Source: Hyphomicrobiales bacterium
GTDB lineage: Bacteria > Pseudomonadota > Alphaproteobacteria > Rhizobiales > Rhizobiaceae
Assembly (NCBI GenBank): GCA_900471515.1
Contig: UCFC01000024.1
Coordinates: forward strand, 235,258 to 299,257
DNA: 64,000 nt
Direction: 5' to 3'
Shown here one piece after another: positions 9,026 to 18,081 of the stretch. Made by a program: the position numbers and the translations under genes. The stretch's first letter is position 1. Each line of letters begins with the position of its first letter. The notes beneath the pieces were generated by a model. The model was not told where the DNA came from, did not search any database, and saw nothing but the letters and a program-made list of their open reading frames with translations.

Positions 9026-10059
9026 CGCTGCTTACGATCGATACTATCAGCAAGCGCTACGGCACGGTTCAGGCGCTGAAGGATATCTCGCTTGAAGTGC
9101 AGGCGGGCAGCCGCACTGCTGTCGTCGGCCCCTCCGGTTCCGGCAAGACGACGCTCTTGCGCATCATTGCCGGCTTCGAACAGCCTGATGCCGGCCGCGT
9201 GACGCTGGATGGCGAAGTGCTGGCCGACGGTCCGGCCTGCGTGCCCGCCCATAAGCGCGGCATCGGCATCGTTTCCCAGGATGGTGCCCTTTTTCCGCAT
9301 CTGAGTGTCGCAGAAAATATCGGCTTCGGCTTCGAGCGTGGTGCGCCGGATCGCGAAAGGCGCATTCGCGAGCTTCTCGAGATGGTGGAGCTGGAAAACA
9401 GCATGCTGGATCGCCGCCCGCACCAGCTTTCGGGCGGTCAGCAGCAGCGTGTGGCGCTTGCCCGTGCGCTCGGCCGCCGGCCGCGCCTGATGCTGCTCGA
9501 CGAGCCGTTTTCGGCATTGGATACGGGGCTCAGGGAAAACATGCGCAAGGCGGTCGCCCGCGTGCTGCAGGCGGCAGGTATCACGGCCGTTCTCGTCACC
9601 CATGACCAGGGTGAAGCGCTGTCCTTTGCCGATCAGGTGGCGGTGCTGCGCGAAGGGAAACTGGTGCAGGCCGGAACGCCGCAGACGCTCTACCTCAAGC
9701 CGAGGGATCGCGAGACCGCCCTTTTCCTTGGCGACGCCGTGATGCTGCCGGCGATCATCAAGAATGGTTTTGCCGATTGCGCGCTCGGCAACGTGCCGGT
9801 CGAAGGAGCCCATCAGGGCAAGGCGGAAATCATGCTGCGGCCGGAGCAGATCCGCGTCGTCGTCGACGAGGCCAACGCGAAATATGGCGGGCGTGTCGTG
9901 GACGTGGAATTCGGTGGAGCGACCTGCACGGTGGCGGTGTCGCTTGCGGCTGTCGCCCTTCCGCCGATCCTGATCAAGACCTCAAGCGTCGCATTGCCGG
10001 CGCGGGGCGATCTTGTCCGCCTCGATATCGCCGGCAAAGCACATGTCTTTGTGCGGTAG
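9022..10059 (+). CDS. Ferric-iron ABC transporter ATP-binding protein (FbpC-like)
   Basis: A 345-residue ATPase with Walker [10 protein letters not shown] (residues 37-45), Q-loop SQDGALFPH, signature [15 protein letters not shown], Walker [13 protein letters not shown] and a switch His in VTHDQGEAL. The C-terminal roughly 110 residues form a TOBE-like regulatory domain ([13 protein letters not shown]). It overlaps the permease gene by four bases, so translation is coupled. It completes the three-gene importer that drives ferric iron from periplasm to cytoplasm. A RIME-like repeat begins directly after the stop codon. Confidence 0.9.
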   Translation: MTLLTIDTISKRYGTVQALKDISLEVQAGSRTAVVGPSGSGKTTLLRIIAGFEQPDAGRVTLDGEVLADGPACVPAHKRGIGIVSQDGALFPHLSVAENIGFGFERGAPDRERRIRELLEMVELENSMLDRRPHQLSGGQQQRVALARALGRRPRLMLLDEPFSALDTGLRENMRKAVARVLQAAGITAVLVTHDQGEALSFADQVAVLREGKLVQAGTPQTLYLKPRDRETALFLGDAVMLPAIIKNGFADCALGNVPVEGAHQGKAEIMLRPEQIRVVVDEANAKYGGRVVDVEFGGATCTVAVSLAAVALPPILIKTSSVALPARGDLVRLDIAGKAHVFVR

Positions 10060-10063
10060 GGTC

Positions 10064-10162
10064 AGAGTATTTCCGTTTTTCTCGAAACCCGAAAATGCTC
10101 TTTCTTTTGTTTAACGCAATTCCGGACGCAAAACCGCTGCACGCTTTTGCTGGAATTGCTTA
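10064..10162. repeat. RIME-like intergenic palindromic repeat, copy A
   Basis: About 99 bp made of two palindromic modules, clearly homologous to 63241-63344. Shared blocks are CGAAA-CCGAAAATGC in the left module, and CAATTCCGGACGCAAAACCG and CTTTTGCTGGAATTGCT in the right. It lies between the convergent iron ATPase gene and the glycoamylase-like gene, and its right end contains the stop codon of the latter. Length, two-palindrome architecture and intergenic position fit the rhizobial RIME1 family. Confidence 0.75.
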
Positions 10163-11491
10163 GCCTGCCTTCAGAGCCAGTTCTTCCGATTCCTCGCCGG
10201 CCAGCCAGCCGCCGGTGAAGCCGGCCCGCTCGAGGCCGAGGCGGATGATCGGGTTCTTGCGCATCAGCTTCCAGATGAAGTCGGAACGGTCGTTCTCGAC
10301 GGTCATGACGAGAAGGCCCTGATCGATGGCGACGGTGCGGTCGTCGACCCAGCCTTCCGGCCGCTTGGTCTGGACTGTCGGGTTGAAGCCGCCAGGGAAG
10401 CCGCCTTCCAGCAGCAGGTTCGGATAGGTGGTCAGCAGTGCCTTGGTGCCGTCGATAGCGGCCTGCCGGTCGTAAGGCAGGCAGGCAAGGGCCGCCCAGG
10501 GCGCGATCGTGCCGTCATCGGGACCGAGCGGAGCGCCACGGGCAGCATAACCCAGCACTTTCGGGCTGCGGCCGCCGCGCATGCGCCGCGTCGGCGGCGG
10601 ACCATCGCAGGCGGTAAAGCCCCAGATATCCTTGCTGTAGCCGACGAACTGGCCGGGGTTGCGTTCGGCATAATCGCGCTGGACGTTGATGACGACCTGC
10701 GTGTTGCGGAAATAATCCCAGTTCCTCTCGAGCATCGGCTTGTCCTGGATGCCGCGGAAGTCGATCCAGGCATGGGAGAAGAGATGGATGAAGAGCGGGC
10801 CGGCGTAGAGATAGGGTTGCTCGTTGAAGATCATCCACGAATAGCTTGCCGTGAAGGCATCGTAGGACGACTGCGGGATCGGGTGCGTCGGCGAAGCCAG
10901 TGCGAGCGTGTAGAGGATGATCGCCTCGTCGAAGCCGTGATAGCGCCAGCGCAGGAAGCCGGAAGACGGCTTCCAGCCCATCGAGATGCAATCGCCCTTG
11001 TTCAGCGCCCAGCGCCAGTCGATGCGCTCATAGATGAATTTCGCGAGCGCGCGGATCTCGGTTTCGGTCTGATCTTCGCCGTCGAAATATTGTGCGGCGG
11101 TCAGGATGCCGGCGACGAGCAGAGCGGTATCGATGGTCGAAAGTTCGCTGTTCCAGGCGCGATTGCCGGTGTCCACGTGCAGGAAGTGGTAGAAGAAGCC
11201 GCGATGCCCGGTCGCGTGGCGTTCCGTGCCCTGCTTGGCGTTGGCGAAGAAATGCAGCGTGTTGAACACACGCTCGGCGGCCTCTTCGCGGCTGATCCAG
11301 CCGCGCTCGACGCCAACCGGATAGGAGGAAAGCCCGAAGCCGACTGCGGCAATGCTGGCCGGGACGCCCGGGATCGACGTGTCCGGTACAAGGCCGTTTT
11401 CAGGATTGGAATATTTCAGGAAATATTTGAACGCTGAATGCTGCAGCCTGTCGACTAGCGCGGCATCAATGTCTTCAATCCGTTGCAGCAT
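10160..11491 (-). CDS. Glycoamylase-like domain protein, possible beta-1,2-glucan hydrolase (GH144 type)
   Basis: 443 residues from the ATG at 11491, chosen because AGGAG sits five bases upstream; the frame extends to a GTG at 11587 without a ribosome site. The protein is an all-helical (alpha/alpha)6 glycoamylase-like enzyme (PF10091 family). Visible segments are TGHRGFFYHFLHVDTG, SELSTIDTALLVAG, GWKPSSGFLRWRYHGFDEA and YSKDIWGFTACDGP. The same domain occurs in cyclic beta-1,2-glucan synthases and in GH144 endo-beta-1,2-glucanases, and rhizobia make cyclic beta-1,2-glucans, so a role in turning over or using such glucans is plausible. No signal peptide is seen with this start, which would place it in the cytoplasm. 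Confidence 0.7.
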   Translation of the reverse strand: MLQRIEDIDAALVDRLQHSAFKYFLKYSNPENGLVPDTSIPGVPASIAAVGFGLSSYPVGVERGWISREEAAERVFNTLHFFANAKQGTERHATGHRGFFYHFLHVDTGNRAWNSELSTIDTALLVAGILTAAQYFDGEDQTETEIRALAKFIYERIDWRWALNKGDCISMGWKPSSGFLRWRYHGFDEAIILYTLALASPTHPIPQSSYDAFTASYSWMIFNEQPYLYAGPLFIHLFSHAWIDFRGIQDKPMLERNWDYFRNTQVVINVQRDYAERNPGQFVGYSKDIWGFTACDGPPPTRRMRGGRSPKVLGYAARGAPLGPDDGTIAPWAALACLPYDRQAAIDGTKALLTTYPNLLLEGGFPGGFNPTVQTKRPEGWVDDRTVAIDQGLLVMTVENDRSDFIWKLMRKNPIIRLGLERAGFTGGWLAGEESEELALKAG

Positions 11492-11708
11492 GTGCTCCTG
11501 CCCAACTGTTCTATCGCCCCATGGTTCAACATGGTGGCTGCCCCCACGCAAATCAAACCTTTTTGATTCGTAGGGATAAGAGAACACAAACGGCCGCCAT
11601 TGGCGTTAATAATTCTCAGTGAAATAATATCTGGAATAAATAATATAAGCGATGCAGCAAAACGGATTACATAGCATCCTCCAGGGGCGGTCCATTTCCT
11701 GCTTTTAC

Positions 11709-11725
11709 CTGCCCTCTTCGGGCAG
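11709..11725 (-). terminator. Weak hairpin after the peptide ABC operon
   Basis: Arms CTGCCC and GGGCAG around a 5-base loop, about 24 bp beyond the stop of the double ATPase gene. In minus-strand orientation it is followed by an A-rich rather than T-rich stretch, so terminator function is doubtful. Confidence 0.3.
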
Positions 11726-11748
11726 CCGCCTAGACCGCCCGGACTAAT

Positions 11749-13587
11749 TCAGGCGGCTTCCTCCATCCGGACCAGATGGCCGGTCGCGACTTCGCGATAC
11801 TGGCGTTTCGGCGGGACGTAACCCACTGGACGGACAGGGCTTTTCAGCTCGTCGGTGCCGAGGTTGCGGCGGATGCCGCGGCGCGCGGGGTCGGGTACGG
11901 GGACAGCTGCCATCAGCTTTTTGGTGTAGGGGTGCTGCGGATTGCGGAACAATTCTTCGCGCGGACCGATCTCGACGATCTCACCGAGATACATGACGGC
12001 AACACGGTGGCTGACACGTTCGACGACGGCCATGTCATGGGAAATGAACAGGAAGGCGAGATTCAGGCTCTGCTGCAGGTCCATCAGCAGGTTGCAGACC
12101 TGCGCCTTGATCGAGACGTCGAGAGCCGAGACGCTCTCATCGGCGACGATGACCTTCGGGTCGAGAGCAAGGGCGCGGGCAATGCAGATGCGCTGGCGCT
12201 GGCCGCCGGAGAATTCATGCGGGTAGCGCTTCATCATATCCGGCTTCAGGCCAACGCGTTCGAGCAGGTCGGCCGCCTTGTCCCGCGCCTGCGCGCGGGT
12301 GCCAAGGCCATGTTCGGTGAAAGGTTCGGCGACGGCCGCACCGACCGTCATGCGCGGATTGAGGCTGGCGAAGGGGTCCTGGAAGATCATCTGGATGCTG
12401 CGGCGCATATTGCGCAGGCTGATCGCATCGAGGTTCAGCACGTCATAGCCGTCGAGGCTGACGGAGCCGGCGTTCGGCTGCACGAGGCGGGTAATCGACC
12501 GGCCGGTCGTGGACTTGCCGCAGCCGGATTCGCCGACGAGCGCCAGCGTCTCGCCCTGGAAGAGGTCGAAGGAAACGTCCTCCACGGCATGGATGGCGCC
12601 GGTCCTGCGGCCGAAGAGACCGCCGCGAATGTCGAAACGGGTCACAAGGTTCTTCACTTCGAGGATCGGTGTCTTGCGACGGTCGACGGTTTCGGCGACC
12701 TCCGCCGGCTCACGCCGCTCGCCGGTTGCCGTATCGACAACGGGGAAGCGCAACGGCCACTTGCGGCCGTCCATCGAGCCGAGGCGCGGCACGGCAGAAA
12801 GCAGGGCGCGCGTATAGGGATGTTTGCCACGGTTGAAAATGTCGTCGGTCGTGCCGGTTTCGACGGCCTCGCCGCGATACATGACAATCGTGCGGTCGGC
12901 GATCTCGGCGACAACACCCATGTCGTGGGTGATGAAGAGAACGGACATGCCCTCTTCTTCCTGCAGTATCTTGATGAGGTCGAGGATCTGGCCCTGGATG
13001 GTGACGTCGAGCGCGGTGGTCGGTTCGTCGGCGATCAACAGTTTCGGCCTCGAGGCGAGCGCCATCGCGATCATCACACGCTGGCGCATGCCGCCGGAGA
13101 ACTGGTGCGGATATTCGTCGAACCGGGACGCGGCGTTGGGGATGCGCACCTTCTCCAGAAGGCGGATGGTTTCGGCGCGCGCGTCAGCCTTGCTGATGTC
13201 GCCGTGGCAGGTGAGCGCCTCCGAAATCTGCCTGCCGATGGTGAAGATCGGATTCAGGCTGGTCATCGGCTCCTGAAAGATCATCGCCGCATCCTTGCCG
13301 CGTATTGCCCGCATCTCCTTGTCGGAAAGCGAAAGGATATCGCGGCCATTGAGCCTGATGCTGCCTTCGACGCGGCTCGAGCCTTTGGCGAGCAGGCGCA
13401 TGATGGAAAGCGAAGTGACGCTCTTGCCGGACCCGCTTTCACCGACGATCGCGACCGTTTCGCCCGGCATGACATCGAAGGAGACGTTGCGGACGACGGA
13501 TTTCCATTCGCCGTCAGCGAGAAACGAGGTCGTCAGGTTCCGGACGGAAAGAACCGGAGAGATGGATGCTGCAGGCTGATCGGTCAT
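11749..13587 (-). CDS. Peptide-type ABC transporter, fused double ATP-binding protein
   Basis: 612 residues carrying two complete ATPase domains of the OppD/OppF kind in one chain. The first has Walker A GESGSGKS (49-56), signature FSGGMRQRVMIAMALA and Walker B LLIADEPTTALD; the second has GESGCGKS (352-359), FSGGQRQRICIARALA and IVADESVSALD. Each is followed by the Opp/Dpp C-terminal region (HPYTRALLSAVP, HPYTKKLMAAVP). This is the GsiA/YejF layout. It is the last gene of the minus-strand gntR-to-ATPase operon and powers the permeases encoded upstream. It may also serve the second permease pair at 24.9-26.7 kb, which has no ATPase of its own. Confidence 0.92.
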   Translation of the reverse strand: MTDQPAASISPVLSVRNLTTSFLADGEWKSVVRNVSFDVMPGETVAIVGESGSGKSVTSLSIMRLLAKGSSRVEGSIRLNGRDILSLSDKEMRAIRGKDAAMIFQEPMTSLNPIFTIGRQISEALTCHGDISKADARAETIRLLEKVRIPNAASRFDEYPHQFSGGMRQRVMIAMALASRPKLLIADEPTTALDVTIQGQILDLIKILQEEEGMSVLFITHDMGVVAEIADRTIVMYRGEAVETGTTDDIFNRGKHPYTRALLSAVPRLGSMDGRKWPLRFPVVDTATGERREPAEVAETVDRRKTPILEVKNLVTRFDIRGGLFGRRTGAIHAVEDVSFDLFQGETLALVGESGCGKSTTGRSITRLVQPNAGSVSLDGYDVLNLDAISLRNMRRSIQMIFQDPFASLNPRMTVGAAVAEPFTEHGLGTRAQARDKAADLLERVGLKPDMMKRYPHEFSGGQRQRICIARALALDPKVIVADESVSALDVSIKAQVCNLLMDLQQSLNLAFLFISHDMAVVERVSHRVAVMYLGEIVEIGPREELFRNPQHPYTKKLMAAVPVPDPARRGIRRNLGTDELKSPVRPVGYVPPKRQYREVATGHLVRMEEAA

Positions 13588-13625
13588 GTCGTTCCCTTGT
13601 TGTCTTGCGCCTGGTGATCGGGCTT

Positions 13626-14381
13626 TCAGGTCTTCAAAGGTGTGGCGAAGGAGGCTGACGGGCGCCCCTCCGCAACACGCGCCGCCTCCAGCGCTGCGAT
13701 CTTTTCATCGATCTCGCACCTGTCAATCATCCCGTTCGGATTGGCCTTCGTCGCCATGGTTTCGGCCACGTGCATGTAACGCTCCTGTGCCACCGCATAG
13801 AGCCGGCGCAGTTCGGCGAGCGGATCGGGGTGGTCGTCGGCACGGATGCTGAGCCAGGGATAGTCCTGATCGCGATGGACGAGGAGGGCTGCGGATTGTC
13901 TGCCACGTTTGTCGCCGCCGGCATCCTCGCCGGCCTGCATGGCTTCGAGCAGGCGCTCGATGAAGGGCTTGTCCATCGCCTTCTTGTAGGTGGCAAGCGT
14001 TTCGGCAACGACATCGGGGCCGGCCAGCATATTGCCGGCGACCGAGACATTGTCATCAAGCAGGTGACCGGCCCAGTCTATGCATCTTGCGCCGGTAAAG
14101 GCTGCGTTGCGGCCCTTGCCGTCAATCAGGTGCAGCTGGCGCTGGTCGCGGCCGGCATCGCGAGCGGTCAGTTCGGTAATGATATCGCCCGGCGCCTTGC
14201 CGGCGGCCAATAGAGCCAGTCCGTCGGTGCCGTAGAGCGGGCTGACGAAGGCCTGGGTCGCGACCGCGCCGATGCCGCCGCGAATATGCGGCACCAGGCC
14301 GCCAACCGCAAAGAAGCGGGTGGCGACGGCAATGCCGAGGTAGCCGGTGTCGGGATCGCGGGCAACGATGGACCAGGTCAT
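13626..14381 (-). CDS. DUF1028 family protein (putative Ntn-hydrolase fold)
   Basis: A 251-residue protein starting MTWSIVARDPDTGYLGIAVAT, the conserved N-terminus of DUF1028. The frame is open upstream inside the neighbouring gene, but the ATG at 14381 restores this N-terminus and leaves only two bases after the gamma-glutamyltransferase stop codon. As I recall, DUF1028 is grouped with N-terminal-nucleophile hydrolases; removal of Met1 would expose Thr2 as a possible nucleophile, which is inference. The C-terminal third (residues about 190-251) looks like a peptidoglycan-binding-like or regulatory extension and is not recognised. Its tight linkage to a GGT and a peptide importer suggests a hydrolase acting on imported gamma-glutamyl or modified peptides. 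Confidence 0.88.
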   Translation of the reverse strand: MTWSIVARDPDTGYLGIAVATRFFAVGGLVPHIRGGIGAVATQAFVSPLYGTDGLALLAAGKAPGDIITELTARDAGRDQRQLHLIDGKGRNAAFTGARCIDWAGHLLDDNVSVAGNMLAGPDVVAETLATYKKAMDKPFIERLLEAMQAGEDAGGDKRGRQSAALLVHRDQDYPWLSIRADDHPDPLAELRRLYAVAQERYMHVAETMATKANPNGMIDRCEIDEKIAALEAARVAEGRPSASFATPLKT

Positions 14382-14383
14382 GC

Positions 14384-16168
14384 CTACCTCCCGACCGCAT
14401 AGGCCTGCATCAGGCGCGGCGTTGCCGCGGCACGTAACAGGCCGTCGGCATCGCGGCGCGCTGCGGTCAGGCGGCCAATGGTCCAGGGTTCGGAGACGGT
14501 CAGCCTGTGGCCGCGGGCGCGCAAGTCGTCGAGCACGGCGGCGCTGAAATTGCCTTCCGCCATCAGGCCGCCCGGCTCGCGCGTGCGGGGGTAGAAGGAG
14601 CCGGGGAAATGCGAGGTGTGGAAGAGCGGCTGGTCGATGGCCGCCTGCAGGTTCATCCCGTGGTGCACGTAACGCAGGAAGAAGGAAAGCTGCCACTGTT
14701 CCTGCTGGTCGCCGCCCGGAGTGCCGAAGGCGAGCGTGGGGCGGCCCTCGTAGAGCGCGAGCGAGGGGGTCAGCGTCGTGCGCGGGCGCTTGCCGGGAGC
14801 GAGAGAGGTCGGCAGGCCCGGTTTGAGCCAGAACATCTGGGCGCGCGAATTCAGGCAGAAGCCGAGGCCCGGAACGATCGGCGAGGACTGCAGCCAGCCC
14901 CCCGAGGGCGTGACCGAAACCATGTTGCCTTCGCGGTCGATGACGTCGATATGAACAGTGTCGCCGCGCTTTTCCGTCAGATGCGCCATGGTCGGCTCGT
15001 AGACGGCGCCGGTCTTGGAATCGGCGCCGAGCATTTGCATCGTCGCGTCATACTGCTGTTCGAAGCCCGGCAGCTTCCCCGGGCGCAGGTCAAGGGACGC
15101 TTCGCCCGATATCAGCTTGCGGCGGGCGGCGGCGTAGCTGTCCGAGAGAAGCCGATCGAGCGGCACGTCGGCGAATTTGGGATCGCCATAGTAGATTTCG
15201 CGGTCAGCGAAGGCGAGCTTCATGGCTTCGGTGACGGTGTGGACGAAATCGGCACCGTCGGGCGCCATCGCGGCGATGTCCATATCCTTCAGGATCGACA
15301 GCGTCTGCAGGAAGACCGGACCCTGTCCCCAAGGGCCGATCTTGGCGACGGTCCAGCCGTGATAGTCGTAGGTCTGCGGCTCCTCGATCGTGGCCGACCA
15401 GTTTGCCATGTCGTCTGCCGTCAGCACCGCCTTGTGGCGGCTGCCGCTCGCATCCATCACTTCGGCAGTCTTCAGATAGTTCGCGATCCTTTCGGCGACG
15501 AAGCCGCGATAGAAAGCGTCACGGGCGGCTTCGATCTGCGCCTCGCGGCCCTGCTTTGCCTCCGCCTCGGAAATGATGCGCTTCCAGGTTTCGGCCAGTA
15601 CCGGGTTCTTGAAGCGCGAGTTCGGTTCGGGAACGGAACCGCCCGGCACCCATGTCTCGTACGAGGTCGGCCATTCCTTCTGGAAGAATTCGGCAAGCCC
15701 CTTGATGGTGGCGGAAACGCGCGGCAGCAGCGGATGGCCGCTTTCGGCATAATAGATTGCCGGCTCCAGCACATCGCGCACGCTCAGCCTGCCATAGTCC
15801 CGCAGCATCAGCATCCAGCCGTCGAAGGAGCCGGGGATGACGGTTGCGAGCAGCCCGTCGCCGGGGATCAGTTTCAGGCCTTCGTCCGTGTAGTGCTCGA
15901 TGGTGGCGCCCGCCGGGGCCGGGCCTTGCGCGCAGATGACCTCGACCTTGTCCTTCTTCTTCGAATAGATGATTGCCGGCATGTCGCCGCCGGGGCCGAC
16001 AAGGTGTGGCTCCAGGACCTGCAGGGTGAAGCCGGTGGCAACCGCTGCATCGAAGGCGTTGCCGCCCTTTTCGAGAATGCTCATGCCGACAGCGGACGCG
16101 ATCCAGTGCGTTGAGGTAACGACGCCAAATGTGCCCAGAATTTCGGGGCGGGTCGTGAATGTGGTCAT
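14384..16168 (-). CDS. Gamma-glutamyltransferase family hydrolase
   Basis: A 594-residue Ntn-hydrolase of the gamma-glutamyltranspeptidase family. These proteins self-cleave before a Thr that becomes the nucleophile; here this is T404 in GDTVHIDVIDREGNMVSVTP. Other family blocks are the N-terminal GGNAFDAAVAT, the glycine-rich GPGGDMPA and ADREIYYGDP. In the substrate loop the usual T-T-H is T-V-H, and the carboxylate-binding region differs from E. coli Ggt, so acyl specificity may differ. There is no signal peptide, so it should act in the cytoplasm on imported substrates, unlike periplasmic E. coli Ggt. It sits between dppC-like and DUF1028 genes in the same operon. Confidence 0.9.
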   Translation of the reverse strand: MTTFTTRPEILGTFGVVTSTHWIASAVGMSILEKGGNAFDAAVATGFTLQVLEPHLVGPGGDMPAIIYSKKKDKVEVICAQGPAPAGATIEHYTDEGLKLIPGDGLLATVIPGSFDGWMLMLRDYGRLSVRDVLEPAIYYAESGHPLLPRVSATIKGLAEFFQKEWPTSYETWVPGGSVPEPNSRFKNPVLAETWKRIISEAEAKQGREAQIEAARDAFYRGFVAERIANYLKTAEVMDASGSRHKAVLTADDMANWSATIEEPQTYDYHGWTVAKIGPWGQGPVFLQTLSILKDMDIAAMAPDGADFVHTVTEAMKLAFADREIYYGDPKFADVPLDRLLSDSYAAARRKLISGEASLDLRPGKLPGFEQQYDATMQMLGADSKTGAVYEPTMAHLTEKRGDTVHIDVIDREGNMVSVTPSGGWLQSSPIVPGLGFCLNSRAQMFWLKPGLPTSLAPGKRPRTTLTPSLALYEGRPTLAFGTPGGDQQEQWQLSFFLRYVHHGMNLQAAIDQPLFHTSHFPGSFYPRTREPGGLMAEGNFSAAVLDDLRARGHRLTVSEPWTIGRLTAARRDADGLLRAAATPRLMQAYAVGR

Positions 16169-16189
16169 TTCATATGTCCTTTCGAAAGG

Positions 16190-17074
16190 TCATGCTTCGC
16201 GCGGATCGAGCGCATCGCGCAGGCCGTCGCCCAATAGATTGAAACCGATAACGACGAGGAAGATGGCAATGCCCGGCCACATTGCCATCCACGGCGCCTG
16301 GCTCAGAAAATTCTTGGCGACGTTCAGCATCGAGCCCCAGCTCGGTGCGGGCGGCTGCTGGCCGAGGCCGAGGAAGGAAAGGCTTGCCTCGGCGATGATG
16401 GCGGTTGCGATCGTCAAGGTCGCCTGTACGAGGATCGGCGCGAGCACGTTCGGCAGGATGTAACGGGTGATGATGCTGAAGTGGCGAAGACCGATGGAGC
16501 GCGCACCTTCGATATATTCCTCGGTCTTGACGGCCAGCACCTGGCCGCGCGTCAGCCGCACGAAGATCGGCATGGCCGACAGTCCGATCGCGATCATCGC
16601 ATTGGTGAGGCTTGGGCCGAGGAAGGCCGCGAGCGCAATCGCGGTGATCAGGAAGGGCATCGCCAGGAAAGCTTCGGTGATGCGGGAGATGACCATGTCG
16701 ATCCAGCCGCCGAAATAGCCTGAAACCAGCCCGAAAGGCACGCCGATGACGACCGCGATCGCCACCGAGAAGACGCCGGCCATCAGCGAGGCCTGGGCGC
16801 CCCAGATCATGCGCGAGAGGATATCGCGGCCGATATCGTCAGTGCCGAGCCAATGGGCGGCCGACGGCGCCTTGCGGATCGCCGACCAGCTCGTGGCGTT
16901 CGGATCGGGCAGCGGCAGGAGCGGCGCGATGATCGCGAGAATGGCGAAGAAGGCGATGATGGCGAGGCCGACGAGTGCGCCTTTGTTGGCCCTGAGCTTG
17001 CGCCAGGCGCGGCTCGGTGCACGCGGCTCGGACGAGGCGACAGGTGCGGCTGCGACTTGATCGATGGCGGTCAT
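16190..17074 (-). CDS. Peptide-type ABC transporter permease (DppC-like)
   Basis: A 294-residue permease with a cytoplasmic N-terminal stretch, about six membrane segments, the OppC/DppC N-terminal region (WLGTDDIGRDILSRMIWGAQ) and the EAA loop EYIEGARSIGLRHFSIITRYI. It pairs with the DppB-like subunit encoded just upstream, whose stop overlaps this ATG by four bases. The gamma-glutamyltransferase gene follows 21 bp after its stop. Confidence 0.92.
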   Translation of the reverse strand: MTAIDQVAAAPVASSEPRAPSRAWRKLRANKGALVGLAIIAFFAILAIIAPLLPLPDPNATSWSAIRKAPSAAHWLGTDDIGRDILSRMIWGAQASLMAGVFSVAIAVVIGVPFGLVSGYFGGWIDMVISRITEAFLAMPFLITAIALAAFLGPSLTNAMIAIGLSAMPIFVRLTRGQVLAVKTEEYIEGARSIGLRHFSIITRYILPNVLAPILVQATLTIATAIIAEASLSFLGLGQQPPAPSWGSMLNVAKNFLSQAPWMAMWPGIAIFLVVIGFNLLGDGLRDALDPREA

Positions 17075-18018
17075 AGCGAAGCCCTCATACGCGGGTTCAG
17101 GAGGACGTAGAGCACGTCGGCGACAAGGTTCATCAGAATGAAGCCGATCGCCGTGCAGATAACGACGCCCTGGACCACGGCATAGTCGCGATTGAAGACG
17201 GCATCGACGATGAGCTTTCCGAAGCCTGGAATCGTAAAGATCTGCTCGGTGAGGACGGCGCCGGCAAGCAGTTCGCCGAAGAGCAGGGCGCTCAGCGTGA
17301 CGATCGGCAGCACGGCATTGCGGAAGCTGTGTTCCAGCACCACGGAACTTTCCGACAGTCCCTTGGCGCGGGCGGTGCGGATATAATCGGCGCTCAAGAC
17401 GCTGAGCATGGCCGAGCGGGTGTGGCGCATCAGCGTGGCGGCGAGCGCGTTGCCGAGCACGAAGGACGGCATCAGCATGGTCTCTATCGAGCGCAGCGGA
17501 TTGGAGAAGAACGGTTCGTAGCCCGAGGCCGGCAGCCAGCCGAGATTCACCGAGACCAGCAGGATCAGCATGATGCCGAGCCAGAAATTCGGGATCGACA
17601 GGCCCGAGAGGGCGATGAGGTTGGCAAGGTAGTCAATGACGGTGTTCTTCTTGACCGCCGCCAGGATGCCCATCGGTACGCCGATGACGAAGGCGAAGAT
17701 CATCGACATGATCGCCAGCTGGATCGTGACCGGCAGCTTTTCGGCGACGAGGTCGAGAACGGGCTGGTTCGTGCGCAGCGAAATGCCGAGGTCGCCCCGC
17801 AGCGCCGAGCCCAGCCAGTAGACATACTGGTAGGGGACGGGATCGTTGAGGTGATATTTTTCCCGCAGGAATTCCAGCACCTGCGGATCGCGCTCTTCGC
17901 CGGCCATGGCCAGGACCGGATCGCCCGGCAGAAGCTTCTGCAGCGAGAAGACGAAGATCGAAATGATCAGCAGGGTTGGAATGGCGACCAGCAGCCGCTT
18001 GGCGATGAACCTGTACAT
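17071..18018 (-). CDS. Peptide-type ABC transporter permease (DppB-like)
   Basis: A 315-residue inner-membrane permease starting MYRFIAKRLLVAIPTLLIIS. The large periplasmic loop contains LPGDPVLAMAGEERDPQVLEF, typical of DppB/OppB/GsiC, and the EAA-type loop is DYIRTARAKGLSESSVVLEHSFRNA. Second membrane subunit of the importer; its gene lies 63 bp after the binding-protein gene and overlaps the DppC-like gene by four bases. Confidence 0.93.
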   Translation of the reverse strand: MYRFIAKRLLVAIPTLLIISIFVFSLQKLLPGDPVLAMAGEERDPQVLEFLREKYHLNDPVPYQYVYWLGSALRGDLGISLRTNQPVLDLVAEKLPVTIQLAIMSMIFAFVIGVPMGILAAVKKNTVIDYLANLIALSGLSIPNFWLGIMLILLVSVNLGWLPASGYEPFFSNPLRSIETMLMPSFVLGNALAATLMRHTRSAMLSVLSADYIRTARAKGLSESSVVLEHSFRNAVLPIVTLSALLFGELLAGAVLTEQIFTIPGFGKLIVDAVFNRDYAVVQGVVICTAIGFILMNLVADVLYVLLNPRMRASL

Positions 18019-18081
18019 GGGCGCTCCGATAGCATCAGCGGGACGCGGCGAAGTTCGCCACGTCCCTCACGTGTTGGGCTA

